Assembly: GCA_035610835.1 (NCBI GenBank)
Contig: CM069454.1
Location: 63,761,207 to 63,825,206 of the forward strand
Direction of reading: 5' to 3'
DNA from: Ophiura sarsii
Taxonomy: Eukaryota > Echinodermata > Ophiuroidea > Amphilepidida > Ophiuridae
Length of the DNA: 64,000 bases
The translations under genes and the position numbers were made by a program. Shown one piece after another: positions 1 through 25,337 of this stretch. The notes under the pieces were generated by a model that saw only the letters and a program-made list of their open reading frames with translations, had not been told where the DNA came from and ran no database searches. Position 1 is the stretch's first letter. Each line of letters starts with the position of its first letter.

Positions 1-767
1 CATGAAACCCAGGGAACACGCATTTGAATTTACCGCGTCAGCTGGACATTATGCCATAATAGGTGCATTCATGCACGGTAATTCACACAAGTCCTGTTCA
101 GGTTCATTAAACCAGTCCCCTATAATGTGCTTGTTTATATCCTATATAGGTATGTATAACACCTTGAAATAAAGGGGATTCTTTCTCTGTTGCTTTGTAG
201 AATAAAATTGCTATAAAATACAATTTGGATTATCGAAGCATATTTTGTTTTTCCTCTATATTATTTAAATGTTATATGAGCAGTTTTTCAGAACATATGG
301 GACAGATGCTGTTTTATTTTGAATCTTAAATTAATACCTAATTAAATAACTATTTCAAAATTTGATCAAAAATTGCTAAAAATTGATGCGTTTTCAATCA
401 CAATTCTGATATTCGTGATTTATACTCGCATACATTTGTATCATATTAAAGCTTACATCCTCATCTTTCATTTGGCACCAGTCATGATAAAATAACATGT
501 TTACAAATAGAAATATCCTGAAAAACAATATTGTGGTGAAAAACGGATTAAAATGACAGTTTTTGGGCAAAATTTCACACTAAATCAAGATATAGAATTT
601 GCCAACACCCCACATCCTATGCAGTGTCATATATATTTATGATTCCACACGGTTGGCATTGCTCTAACAAAAAATGCCGTTGAGATTTTTTCTGAGCATA
701 TTTTTTAATGCTGGCAGGCTGTCTGTTTAGACAATCGGTCAAGTAGAATACGGTGGTCGATTGTATC
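1..767. other. Intergenic, nothing recognised
   Basis: AT-rich sequence with stops in all frames at normal density. I see no gene, RNA or repeat structure that I can support before the inverted repeat beginning at 768. Confidence 0.6.
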
Positions 768-1400
768 GTTACAAATAACCTTACGGTTGCAAAATAACAG
801 CTATTTGAACAAAGTCTGTCCCATTTTTCTCTGTCCACGGGTACTGATTTCGCGACGTTTCATTGAATACTGAATGATGAATTGCATGCAAGTAATCTAA
901 TAATTTGAAGATCCCGCCAGTTGAAACCAGTGTAATTGTTAACATCTTAACTATCTATTCACAGATTCAGGTGTGAAATCAATACGTAATAATAATACCA
1001 CGAGTGACTCTAATTAGAATGATTGATTTTCATAGATTGGAAGTGTAATTGTCTATGCTCTATGCCTTAAAAGTGACGATGCCATTTAATGTTATCTTGC
1101 TGGTCATTTCCTTTAGACTTACCTGTGGACAAAGAGATTTTGGAGAGATTCTTTTAAAATAGCTATCATTTTGCCGCCATAGCATTAATAACATTGATAT
1201 TTTCAGCATAAATGGCCAAGATGTTATTTTTGAGGAATGTGAAGAAAAAATAATAAAATCCCAACAATTTTGAAAAACTATCAACGTGTTTTTGAACCAA
1301 CAGTGGTTCTAACGTCGCGAAATCAGTACCCGTGGACAGAGTGAAATGGGACAGACTTGTCAAATAGCTGTTATTTTGCAACCGTAAGGTTATTTGTAAC
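768..1400. repeat. Foldback with about 90-bp inverted arms
   Basis: Bases 768-859 and 1311-1400 are reverse complements with few mismatches; the shared core includes AACCTTACGGTTGCAAAATA. The 450-bp loop between them is AT-rich and has no recognisable coding sequence. Just downstream, at about 1513-1523, is the sequence CCACCCTGTA, which resembles the right end of a mariner-type element (compare 4541-5658), but no matching left end was found. It is probably a decayed non-autonomous DNA transposon. Confidence 0.6.
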
Positions 1401-1540
1401 AATATTTTCAGCATAGATGGTCAAGATCATATAGTTGATGAATATTGAATTTTTTAAATCTACAGAATTCAACAACAAAAATTGCTTCAAAAAACTGTCA
1501 ACGTTTTATTGAGCCACCCTGTATACTAGATTTATACCAT

Positions 1541-1826
1541 TATAGCGCCCCGGACGGAATAAATCGCAATAACACTGACAAAGTAGTTTAAGAACGTAGG
1601 GTATCCAATATTTACTGATTAAGAATAGGGTATCCAATATTTATTGTTAAAGTTTGATCCATCCTTGTTTTTACATCCACGACCACCAACACCTGAGTGT
1701 TTTGACATAAATTTATTCATGAATATCGTTTCAGAGGTGTTTTTTAATTTTAATTATGCCTTGGATATCCTTCATTCTTAAACTATTTCATCAGTTATTG
1801 CGCTTTATTCCGTTGAGGGCGCTATA
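1541..1826. mobile_element. Foldback MITE, TIR TATAGCGCC...
   Basis: The left arm starts TATAGCGCCCCGGACGGAAT and the right arm ends with its imperfect reverse complement (TTCCGTTGAGGGCGCTATA). Complementarity continues inward through a TTATTGCG..AAACTA-like stretch, so the arms are about 70 bp. A short repeat of GGGTATCCAATATTTA lies inside at about 1599 and 1627. Length and structure fit a non-autonomous element; there is no coding sequence and the superfamily is unknown. Confidence 0.65.
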
Positions 1827-3649
1827 ACGGAATAGAGCAAATCTAGATACACAGATTATAAACTGTCATACAAATTAACATGGGATTGTGTATCTCAATC
1901 CCATGTATATTTGTAAGTACTTCTACATGTATTGGGTGAGAAGGCCTATCGAATGGGGTTTTCTGTCTGGAATTTGACTAATCGATCAAATAAAACATGG
2001 TAACGAGCGCGTACATCTGACTTGCAGTTGGGTATCCAATAACACCCACGAGAATGTCTGGTGTCAAATATCGGCAACATTGACTGTGGCGTTCGTGTTC
2101 TGCAGCCGACATTGTGCGTTGGCTCCTAGTACGCGCAAAGCTTAAGTCAGCAATGCGTTCACACCAAATCCATTCTTTCTATTGGGTCCCATTGCAGTAG
2201 AATATTGGGATACTTTATATCACAGTTGAGTAGGTTGATGTGGGATAATTGGATAGACCATTTACCACATCCCACATGACTTCTTCTTATTCAGTATTGG
2301 ATCACAGCAGCCTCGATCTTCCCGCATTCTCACAGTCTTAGCGCACGTTATACTGGAGCGATTAGAGATTGAAAAGCCCCCACAAGAAGCTGGTGTCCTA
2401 ATAAACAATTCCCATTGTTTAAAATGCTAATCGCTCCATTATTCTAAAATTATTGTAAATTTGAAAGAAGTATGGGCATCAGCAACGCGTAAGCAAAGTA
2501 ATGCTTGAATGACTTCATACTAAATATAACCTTTTCAATGACTTTGCCACACTGTAGCATAACGGCCACGCTCTACTAAGGCTCCCACTTCTATTCCTCA
2601 ACCAACCTATATCATTATATAATATGGTTGTTTTTTCAAGCAGCGGTAATAGTTTACCTCGCAAGATCTGAACAAAAGAAAAGTCCTTATATATATTTTG
2701 CAGTATTATGGGATAAACACTTAGGCTGCTGTGGTGTTGGATTATCGTGGTCACTTGTTCTGAAAAGACGACAACACTGACACGGTCGTTAGGTTCGCGT
2801 GGTCGCTGAATACTTTGAAAACCATCTCAGAGGTTTATCAGTCTGCGAACTCTGTTGAAGAGTCCATAGACTTTGGGAAAAGCCTCAATGCTTGTTGCTC
2901 TCCATATGCATTCCGCTTCCCAGATGATCATTGCCGTAGTCTGTTGTAGCGTCTGATCCTAATAACTGTTGAATGCATAACGTCACCTGGTCAGTTTTCC
3001 TTGGCCTATCACCTTCAAGAAATCGTAATTATCCTGGGATAGTGTCAGTAGTGTAGCATGTACCCCACCGGCAGGTTCCGGGAGCAGGAGCTAAGGCGTT
3101 TGTATATATGACGTCATATATAGTTCAAGTTCCACCAGCAGCCGGTGACCCTCGCATCTATGGCAGGGAACGGCAATGAAATATAGCTGGCAATAACCTT
3201 CCATGGGCAAAGCCAGAACAAATAAAAACCAGATAATATTGATGGGGATCATCAGCAGGGATGGCACAAGACTTTCTTCGGAGGTGGAGTGAATGTCTTC
3301 AGATGTTTGCTTCTCGCCAATCCCAGGTTTATTATCGGTGTAAGGCAGCACGGAATTAACCTAGCACAACATTCCGTAATGGGGTATTTACACTAGTCTA
3401 ACTTATGAATGTCTTACACCACGGATATAAACAAATTAAGTTATTACATGTCAAAATTACCTGAAATGTGATCAAAGGTTAATAATCAATTTTGGAATTA
3501 TTTTATGAATCTTCTAATTATGTTTCCTTGGATTCCTGATGAACATATTCTCTGTGATCAAAGGTTGCTAAATTCTTTCAGACGACATACAGTTAATTTT
3601 AGTTATCGCCCGGCTCAAAAAGATATATCTAAAACGCGAACGAGGGAAA
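1827..3649. other. Intergenic, no supported gene
   Basis: No gene can be assigned. Minus-strand stretches around 2500-3350 are locally open: for example 3091-3351 (86 codons with one hydrophobic segment), and a roughly 47-codon open stretch near 2890-3030. They are separated by stops, carry no domain I recognise, and may be remnants of a repeat. An imperfect palindrome around TGATGTGGGATAA/ACATCCCACAT lies near 2230-2280. Confidence 0.5.
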
Positions 3650-3671
3650 GGGGGGGGGGGGGGGGGGGGGG
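3650..3671 (+). repeat. Poly-G run (22 G)
   Basis: An uninterrupted run of 22 G followed by a G/A-rich tract. It is one of five C/G homopolymers of 20 or more bases in the window (also 22304-22323, 29070-29098, 40669-40706, 49625-49648). Run lengths in assemblies are unreliable. Confidence 0.9.
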
Positions 3672-3836
3672 TGGTAGAGGGAGAGTGAGAGAGGGGGTCG
3701 CTAACGTAATAAATACAGCAAACTACACGTGTACCCCTTCATTCTAAGAATCTGCCGTAAAATACACTGAAAAACAGATTAACAAGTTTTTCTATTCAAA
3801 GGAACTCGTGAACGAAAGGAACTCATGACATAAATT

Positions 3837-4132
3837 GCCCGCTTAGGAGCGCTATTAATTCGGTCTAGTAAACCTATTGTTATCAATTACTACGAGAGGA
3901 TTACCTGGTTGTATAATTAAATTCGAGCAGTACTTCTTGCTAACTGCATGGGTGAGTTACCATTATGTTGCAAATTACATCCATGCTCAAGTGTTTAAAC
4001 TATTCAATGGGCATTGCAATACAGCCGGTTGGTTGCACACGAGAATTATGTCATTTATAGCGACCAGCTTTGATGGAAGGTGAATATTTAAATTTGTTGC
4101 CGGCAACAAATTTATAGCGCTGCTAAGCGGGC
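3837..4132. mobile_element. MITE, TIR GCCCGCTTAG; second copy at 53617
   Basis: The left end reads GCCCGCTTAGGAGCGCTATT and the right end ends in the reverse complement (AGCGCTGCTAAGCGGGC). The whole body recurs at 53617-53927 in the same orientation with scattered differences. It includes a stretch around CAATACAGCCGGTTGGTTG. There is no coding potential. Two copies in one window indicate an interspersed family of about 300 bp; superfamily unknown. Confidence 0.75.
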
Positions 4133-4210
4133 CTTGTAGCGTAATGTATATTTTTGAATCATAACTTTGCACTCGTCGAAAGATACAACATTCATTTCAT
4201 GAATAACATA

Positions 4211-4445
4211 AGGAAAAAGATTACTTTAGGTCAAAAATTCTGGACTGTTTTAGTATCGTCCGATACTGGAACACCTGCTATCGTTCGATACTGGTACAAA
4301 GTCAGTGTTCCCAGTAAAATCGTACCAGTATCGAGCGATACTGGCAACTTTATTTTCCAGTATCGAGCGATACTGGCAACTTTTATATTCAGGTATTGAA
4401 CAATACTGGTATACCAGTATCTGGGACCTAAAGTACACTTTTCCA
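4211..4445. repeat. Palindrome array A (CCAGTATCG half-sites)
   Basis: Several copies, some degenerate, of the palindrome CCAGTATCGNNCGATACTGG are separated by short AT-rich spacers. The outer ends are inverted copies of a sequence ending in the TACTTTAGGTC class: left about 4211-4231 (degenerate), right 4423-4445 GGGACCTAAAGTACACTTTT. The same ends bracket arrays B and D and the left side of array C. Open frames across it (RYW.. and VSxDTGT-like repeats) are by-products of the motif. Confidence 0.8.
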
Positions 4446-4540
4446 AACAGATCATAAGTTACTGTGAATAGAAAAAACATCGTGTTCTAGTTTTCAGTAA
4501 CAAATACATATATGTTTGCGACGTTTTAAAATAAAACTAC

Positions 4541-5658
4541 TACAGGGTGTCCCAAAAGTCTATGCACGTTTTTGAAGACTCATATCTCATAAAATATAAA
4601 TCATATGGTATAAATTTAACCATATGTTGATAGACGAGATTTGGGAAATTATTTTGATACCAAACACAACCCTTTTGGTGAACCCACAACATTATAAAAC
4701 TGGTTGAAAGTTTTTAGCCATGTGAGAACCATTCATACCAAGTACCACACATTGTTGCTAAAACAGGTGCGCATAAATTAACGGTATGAAAGCAACGTTG
4801 CGCATTAGTCACAGTTCACTGCTTACCTTGCAACATTATTGTTTTTACCAAACTCGGTCACTCACAACATAAATAGGCGTAGTAGACAACATTGCACAGC
4901 AAAAGTCTTCATTCAAGATGGTTTACATCATAGAGCAAATACAAATTGTATGGTTCTACGCTGAAACAAATTTAGTTCAACTTACTCAACAAAAGTTCAG
5001 ATTTTGTTTAAAGTGAAATGCGCACCAGGAAGAATATCCATTCTTAAGTTGGTGGATACATTTTTGAACACAGGAACTGTGCATGATTTGTCTCGATGTG
5101 GTAGAAAAAAGACTGGTAGATCAACAAGTCACATTGATGTCATAAGACATGCAGTAGCCAACAGTCTAATAGATCTATTCTCTGTGTGATGTGTGTGTTC
5201 ACTTTTCTGTTACGTTTTTCAATTTGTTAGGTCTGTGTTTTTGCATTAGCACACGTCTCTGTATAAATGGAAACCATTTAAACTAGATTTCACTATAGAA
5301 ACGAAAACTATGTGTGATATAGTTTGTTATTATGATGGGATCACTGTAATGTAAAATTTTAAATATAACAATTGACGGATCACTTTCCGTGTAACCAAGT
5401 CTATCCGTCTTTTTGTTAATCTCAATAGGTATGGATTTATGAACTTTATTTTCCTCCGAAGTATAAAATTACATTTTTGCAGTAATTCATATTTTACTTC
5501 TAGGGTGGAATTACAAACAGATGTTTCTCTAATGTTTGATAACGAAATTATTTCCCACATCTCCTCTTTCTAAATATGTATTCATATTTTCTATACGACT
5601 TATATTTTGTGAACTACAATGCTTCAAAGTCATGCATAGACTTTTGGGACACCCTGTA
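4541..5658 (+). mobile_element. Tc1/mariner-type element with transposase remnant
   Basis: The left end TACAGGGTGTCCCAAAAGTC and right end GACTTTTGGGACACCCTGTA are perfect inverted repeats with TA at both outer edges, as expected for Tc1/mariner elements that duplicate a TA target. The inverted region continues through TATGCA. The element is about 1.1 kb. It keeps a broken N-terminal piece of a transposase (4918-5189), but I see no DDE/DDD catalytic region downstream, so it is internally deleted and non-autonomous. Confidence 0.85.
4918..5189 (+). pseudogene. Mariner-type transposase N-terminus (HTH), broken
   Basis: An ATG at 4918 opens MVYIIEQIQIVWFY and runs into a stop near 5014. The homologous frame resumes about 5010-5189 with CAPGRISILKLVDTFLNTGT, then HDLSRCGRKKTGR and DVIRHAVANS. 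This order matches the helix-turn-helix N-terminal module (DUF4817-like) found at the start of many mariner-like transposases: a start resembling MVYSIEQR, then a lysine/arginine-rich linker of the GRPR type, then VREA-like residues. The frame break and the missing catalytic domain make it non-functional. The family assignment is from memory of these motifs, not from a search. Confidence 0.7.
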
Positions 5659-6040
5659 CATACAATTAAAATGTATGTAAGTGTTTGGAATTTTTACTGA
5701 AGTTTTCCTTTCAATACACACATAGTCTTGTTTACAATATTATTATATTTCCTCTCTTTTTCCATTTGTCGGCATACCTTTGCTGACAGTTCTTCTTTTC
5801 TTTTGATGAATCTCTAGATTAAACATTTCGCTGAACATTTTAAATTACTACAAACATTTTTACAGATCCTCATGACAAATCGTTTAGACAAAAATCAACC
5901 CGTTTAGGAATTCTTCTTCGTCGTTAAAAATTGTAAAAAGGAAAATTGATGAAATACACAAAAGTTGCAAGAATTTTGCTGTTTGGTTTCAGGTTGAACC
6001 AAACAAATTATTTTCAAATTTTGCTTATCCCTAAGATCAC
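5659..6040. other. Intergenic, nothing recognised
   Basis: AT-rich spacer between the mariner-type element and the start of sequence shared with the 5' flank of gene copy 2. No coding or repeat structure supported. Confidence 0.6.
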
Positions 6041-6228
6041 AAAAGGAGACCATACAAGTAACATCAAATAATAAGAAGTGAAACCATTCAAGAACCTGAA
6101 AAGAATATTCTATATTTATGCTGCTAATTAACCCATGCCAAGCGTGTTTGAAATCGTGGGTGGCATCATTAGTGTGCTTAGTACTTCCGTGTGGTAGTCA
6201 AACTCACCTAATGTTTCATGAAAACCAC
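6041..6228 (+). promoter_or_regulatory. Conserved 5' flank of cyclase copy 1
   Basis: This block matches 29129-29315 upstream of gene copy 2 closely, including GGAGACCATACAA, a CTGAAAAGAATATTCTATAT stretch, TTATGCTGCTAATTAACCC and GTGCTTAGTACTTC. It marks the 5' limit of the tandem duplication: sequences left of 6041 and 29129 do not match. A TATA-like string (TCTATATTTATG) lies near 6107-6120. It could be promoter or enhancer; in copy 1 it is 1.8 kb from the start codon because of the minisatellite, in copy 2 about 0.14 kb. Regulatory function is inferred only from conservation and position. Confidence 0.5.
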
Positions 6229-6261
6229 TTGTATAACTTTAACTTGCCGCTAAGCTATTTG

Positions 6262-7975
6262 ATAAGTCTCATCCGCCAGCTTTCTACTACGCCATTTTGT
6301 TAGTCTGATCCGTCACATTGCTGCTACGACATTTTGTTAGTATGATCTATCGACTTCCTGCTACGTCATTTCGTTAGTTTGATCCGTCAGCTTGCTGTTA
6401 CGACATAGTGTTAGTTTGATCTGTCAGCTTGCTGCTAAGACATTTGGTTAGTTTCATCCGTCAGCTTGCTGCTACGACATAGTGCTAGTTTGATCTGTCA
6501 GCTTGCTGCTAAGACATTTTGTTAGTTTCATCCGTGAACTTGCTGCTACGACATTTTGTTAGTTTGATCCGTCAGCTTGCTGCTACGACATAGTGTTAGT
6601 TTTATCTGTCAGCTTGCTGCTAAGACATTTTGTTAGTTTCATCCGTGAGCTTGCTGCTAAGACATTTTGTTAATTTTATCCGTGAGCTTCATGCTGCTAC
6701 GACATTTTGTTAGTTTGATCTTTCAGCTTGCTGCTAAGACATTTTGTTAGTCTGTTCGTCAGCTTGCTGTTACGACATTTTGTTAGTTTGATCCGTTCTG
6801 CTACGACATACTGTTAGTTTTATCTGTCAGTTTGCTGCTACGACATTTTGTTAGTTTGATCCATCGACTTCCTGCTACGTCATTTCGTTAGTTTGATCCG
6901 TCAGCTTGCTGTTACGACATAGTGTTAGTTTGATCTGTCAGCTTGCTGCTAAGACATTTGGTTAGTTTCATCCGTCAGCTTGCTGCTACGACATAGTGCT
7001 AGTTTGATCTGTCAGCTTGCTGCTAAGACATTTTGTTAGTTTCATCCGTGAACTTGCTGCTACGACATTTGGTTAGTTTGATCCGTCAGCTTGCTGCTAC
7101 GACATTGTGTTAGTTTTATCTGTCAGCTTGCTGCTAAGACATTTTGTTAGTTTCATCCGTGAGCTTGCTGCTAAGACATTTTGTTAATTTTATCCGTGAG
7201 CTTCATGCTGCTACGACATTTTGTTAGTTTGATCTTTCAGCTTGCTGCTAAGACATTTTGTTAGTCTGTTCGTCAGCTTGCTGTTACGACATTTTGTTAG
7301 TTTGATCCGTTCTGCTACGACATACTGTTAGTTTTATCTGTCAGTTTGCTGCTACGACATTTTGTTAGTTTGATCCTTCAAAATTTGATCTAATACAATT
7401 CACACCGTACTGACGGATCCGTCACATTGTTGCTACGACATTTTGTTAGTATGATCCACGACTTCCTGCTACGTCATTTCGTTAGTTTGATCCGTCAGCT
7501 TGCTGTTACGACATAGTGGTAGTTTGATCTGTCAGCTTGCTGCTAAGACATTTGGTTAGTTTCATCCGTCAGCTTGCTGCTACGACATAGTGCTAGTTTG
7601 ATCTGTCAGCTTGCTGCTAAGACATTTTGTTAGTTTCATCCGTGAACTTGCTGCTACGACATTTTGTTAGTTTGATCCGTCAGCTTGCTGCTACGACATA
7701 GTGTTAGTTTTATCTGTCAGCTTGCTGCTAAGACATTTTGTTAGTTTCATCCGTGAGCTTGCTGCTAAGACATTTTGTTAATTTTATCCGTGAGCTTCAT
7801 GCTGCTACGACATTTTGTTAGTTTGATCTTTCAGCTTACTGCTAAGACATTTTGTTAGTCTGTTCGTCAGCTTGCTGTTACGACATTTTGTTAGTTTGAT
7901 CCGTTCTGCTACGACATACTGTTAGTTTTGTCTGTCAGTTTGCTGCTACGACATTTTGTTAGTTTGATCCTTCAA
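6262..7975 (+). repeat. 37-38-bp minisatellite with higher-order repeats
   Basis: Tandem units of about 37-38 bp of the form CAGCTTGCTGCTACGACATT plus TTGTTAGTTTGATCCGT. Variant units mark a higher-order structure: a distinctive GACTTCCTGCTACGTCATTT unit recurs at about 6352, 6866 and 7460, giving superunits of about 514 and 594 bp. The longer superunit includes a duplicate of gene-proximal sequence (7373-7418, repeated at 7971-8015). The copy 2 flank holds only two or three such units (about 29318-29400), so copy 1 has expanded. The array ends about 50 bp before the start codon. Confidence 0.9.
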
Positions 7976-8028
7976 AATTTGATCTAATACAATTCACACC
8001 GTACTGACGGACACTCACATTTGGGAAA
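7976..8028 (+). promoter_or_regulatory. 5' leader next to cyclase copy 1 start
   Basis: A short leader conserved with copy 2 (29404-29449): TTGATCTAATACAATTCACAC, a CACTCA motif, then TTTGGGAAAATGCC around the ATG. Conservation up to the ATG in both copies, followed immediately by the conserved reading frame, supports the start codon chosen at 8029. The true transcription start is unknown. Confidence 0.5.
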
Positions 8029-22217
<14,189 letters not shown>

Positions 22218-22295
22218 TACAGTTAGCCCAATTGTCATCCATTGTATCTCGATGCTTAATCCAGTTTAGTCCTAACTACCAAGGCGTATTTGGGG

Positions 22296-22301
22296 AATAA
22301 A
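22296..22301 (+). terminator. Candidate poly(A) signal AATAAA, copy 1
   Basis: AATAAA lies 79 nt after the stop codon and 3 nt before a run of 20 G. It is a plausible polyadenylation signal by position, but unsupported by transcript data. No equivalent is seen within 100 nt of the copy 2 stop. Confidence 0.4.
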
Positions 22302-22303
22302 AC

Positions 22304-22323
22304 GGGGGGGGGGGGGGGGGGGG
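22304..22323 (+). repeat. Poly-G run (20 G) after copy 1 stop
   Basis: Twenty consecutive G, 87 nt downstream of the copy 1 stop codon. Copy 2 has a 38-G run 12 nt after its stop. Confidence 0.9.
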
Positions 22324-22879
22324 CGCTTAGGGGGAATGTCCCGCCGCGCTTGATTTTTGTTTTCCTTAGAACCCCTTCGGAAATAAGCCTACGGGCTTAA
22401 AGAGTTATCCTGCTTGTATATCCCCAATTTTATATGGTTTGTAATTTTAAGCGTAGCTTAAGATTCTTTATATTTTTATCATTGTCATTGTTATATATGT
22501 GTGGAGATACCGAAATAAATCAAATCAAATCACCTATAGTGACTATTTACAGTGGACATAATTAACGGGGAACGCCGTTTTTAACTTTATTTGTTTCTTC
22601 AACATACACAGATGATTCCCTGTGGTTTTTAATATTGTATGTGTGCAATTATAATATCTTGTTGTTTGATGTTCTTTTAATTTTGCTTGCTTATCAGATC
22701 TTGTAATTTGATTATCAGTGCAATTCATTTTGGGTTGCAAATTTGTCGTTGGTGCAATTTCATATTTATAATGCGCGCTCTTTGTATCTGGTATTTTGTA
22801 TATTTGTATAATTGCTATTGTGTTTTATCATATATTAATTAATTTTAATTAGTTTGTATACATCTGTAAATTAAGATTT
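22324..22879. other. Spacer, nothing recognised
   Basis: AT-rich sequence with a GAAATAAATCAAATCAAATC stretch near 22512. No gene supported. Confidence 0.5.
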
Positions 22880-22966
22880 ATATATTATATTTTTTTGTAA
22901 GGCGCCTTGCGGTTGTTTGCAACATAAGACGCTCGATTTGTGTTTATTTATTATTATTATTATTAA
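22880..22966 (+). mobile_element. Possible 3' tail of a non-LTR retroelement
   Basis: TTGTAAGGCGCCTTGCGG, then ATAAGACGCTCGATTTGTG and a TTATTATTATTATTATTA end. A GC-rich hairpin followed by a short-unit tail is common for LINE and LINE-mobilised SINE 3' ends. No upstream coding region was recognised. Confidence 0.35.
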
Positions 22967-23765
22967 TATGGGCCAATATACAGTACAATAAAAGTGCCTA
23001 TTGAATACTGTGCATTAAGTTCCCGGATGTGCGTCCAATATTAAAAAAACATTGACGTCCAATATCTTTTTGTGCGGCGCAGAAGATATGCGCGTGAGTA
23101 TACAACCGCAGAGAAGGTCAGTTCGGACTAACTTATCTAGTTTTTTTAAAATCAAAACATCGTGTTATATAGATAATATTGAATGTCTTATTTTCGGGTG
23201 ATACAAGAATATATTTCACCTGCTATAAAAATATATTCTTGTATCACCCTCAAAGCCATTCAATATTATATAATTAGTAGCAGTAGTACTGTAGTGATTT
23301 GTAGTGAAGGAAGGTTACAGTGTTTAAAAAATAGGTATCAATATGGGCCGACAATTTCCATGATGTCACTTTTATTTCACAAAAAAATCCTTTAACACAG
23401 CCTGTGTCAGAAATGTACAGGAAGACTTTAAAGAGGAAAATAATTACAAAAGTGTCTAGCACTAATTTGCTCAAAACAGGCTGTAGCGTCTATGTCCACT
23501 GTTGCTAGGGTCAATAAATCGGTATTGTGTTGATGCAGGGAAGTGTTTAATGTGCATACATCGGTGTGCACTAAGTTGATCACGTAGCAACCAGTGTGAT
23601 GGCCTGAGCTCAGCGCACCATCTTCTGGTCCGGTAAAGCGAGCAAAACAGTGCACGTTGTGTTCGTAATGATAATTACATCATCAGAAAACAGATAATCA
23701 GGACTTACATGTCCATTGAATTTCATACCTGTTTGTTAAATAGAAAAGAAAAACACTATGGATTG
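22967..23765. other. Spacer, nothing recognised
   Basis: Contains a local inverted pair GGGTGATACAAGAATATATT / AATATATTCTTGTATCACCC (about 23196 and 23228). No gene supported. Confidence 0.5.
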
Positions 23766-24019
23766 TAACACTTTCCACGCGGCAGGTGGCTGCAGACGAC
23801 ATTCCAGAAAATTCACAAAATGTTTCAAAAATGTCAACATTGTTAAATTCCATAACCAATTTTGGATTCACCATGTGAAATGCATTGAAATAAGTATAAA
23901 CATGCCTATATTATTGGTTCAATAGGTTTTGAGATAGACTTTAAAAATTGCAAAAGGTTTTTAAAAAAAATCTGTTTTGTATGATATGGTAAAACGAATA
24001 GCCGCATGGAAAGTGTTAA
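23766..24019. mobile_element. TTAA MITE family (CACGCGGC ends), copy
   Basis: A 254-bp unit with left TAACACTTTCCACGCGGC and right GCCGCATGGAAAGTGTTAA, with TTAA at the outer right edge. The body includes CTGCAGACGAC, CAAAATGTTTCAAAAATGTC and CATTGAAATAAGTA. Related full or partial copies lie at 9460, 24210, 25338, 36120, 45535, 47260, 56696 and 58500, making this the most abundant interspersed family here. TTAA targets are typical of piggyBac-like and Kolobok-like elements. Confidence 0.8.
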
Positions 24020-24209
24020 CATATTTGGCAAAAAATTAACCACAGATTAAACTTATGTGTAACATTTTGTCGAGAACTTTCTAGCTCCTTTGTACTCACG
24101 AGGTAGTGGTCAATAAGTCATGTATGTTGACAGCAAGCAGACGGCCATTTACCACCTCACGAGTCAACGCACCCCACCCTCAAAATGCACTCGGGCGTAA
24201 AGTTGACAT

Positions 24210-24463
24210 TTAACACTGTCCACGCCGCAGCCGTCTGCAGAGGACGATCCAAAATGTCACAAAATGTTTCAAAAATGTCAAAATTATTGAATTTCATTAC
24301 CACATTACCGTATTTGAAATCACCATGAGAAATGCATTGAAATAAGTACAAACATGCCTAGTATTGGTTCAGTAATAATTGAGATTTACTTTTGAAAATT
24401 GGGAAATCTTTCTGAAAAATCTGTTTTGTATGGTAAAACTAATAGCCGCGTGGAAAATGTTAA
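24210..24463. mobile_element. TTAA MITE family (CACGCGGC ends), copy
   Basis: Same family and orientation as 23766-24019: left TTAACACTGTCCACGCCGC, right GCCGCGTGGAAAATGTTAA, TTAA at both edges. The two copies are only 190 bp apart. Confidence 0.8.
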
Positions 24464-24660
24464 CTAGGATCTGGAAAGATTGAATCATGAGTTCGATGTC
24501 CCTAAATACTTTTTGGGCTGGGCACCTGAACTAAATGTCCAATCTTAGGACTAGACGAAGATGACAGATGCTTTATTGGGCAAACTCGACCAAATTTGCT
24601 GGTCTAATTCTTTTTTGTTGTTGTTAGAACCCCTTAACATCAGCATAACTGGAGTTAAAC

Positions 24661-25158
24661 TTAGGGAGCAGTTCCATTTGTACGCGATAAAAATTGCGAG
24701 AATGTTCCGGGCCCCGATGAGTTTTTTATCAGGCCCCGATGAGATTTTTATCGCGTACAGTTGCGAGTAGCAAAGGATTATTTATCGAGTAGCGTATTAC
24801 CGCTTGTTTAAATATAACGAAAGATAAGTGGTCGGTATGTAAATAGAGCTTCGGGTTATTTATTCTAGTTGTAAGGTACAAATTCAGCATTTCATGTTTT
24901 TAGAGATAATGTTATTGATTATGGATGTTTAACGTAAATTGTATTATCCTCGTGTATTTGCTAAACAATGTCCCGCTCTATTTGCTAAACATACCCCAGG
25001 GTATGGCAGAGGCCTCGTATCGGGCCCCGATGTCTATTTTATCGGGGCCTGATGACTATTTTATCGCGTATCAACTTGAAAAACATCCGGTCCAAAACAT
25101 ATCAGGCCCCGATACAGTCGCGATAAATTTATCGCGTATAAATGGAACTACTCCCTTA
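24661..25158. mobile_element. MITE with GGGCCCCGAT repeats
   Basis: Left TTAGGGAGCAGTTCCATTTG and right AAATGGAACTACTCCCTTA are inverted, and continue inward through TACGCGATAAA/TTTATCGCGTA. The interior repeats GGCCCCGATGA and GATAAAAAT.GCG-like motifs in both orientations. About 500 bp, no coding sequence. Confidence 0.75.
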
Positions 25159-25337
25159 CTACGCTGGTGCAATCAATGTAGTTCCTGGTCACGGGCATGA
25201 TTTTCGTGGTCAAAATTGCCCTCACTAAAACATCGAGGGTACCAATTCGAGTAATCTTTTGTCTTTGAAAAAAAAAAAATCATTTCAGAGAATAAATCAT
25301 CTACAATTTGCCATTGCTACTCATCACTTACACTATG

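Noticed and set aside
2960..3060. Minus-strand peptide YDFLKVIGQGK resembling a protein-kinase glycine-loop start
   Set aside because: The glycine loop is not completed, a stop follows within three codons and no downstream kinase motif is present.
3091..3351. Minus-strand 86-codon frame with one hydrophobic stretch as a possible membrane-protein exon
   Set aside because: No family motif, no convincing splice partner, and neighbouring open patches are in other frames with stops between.
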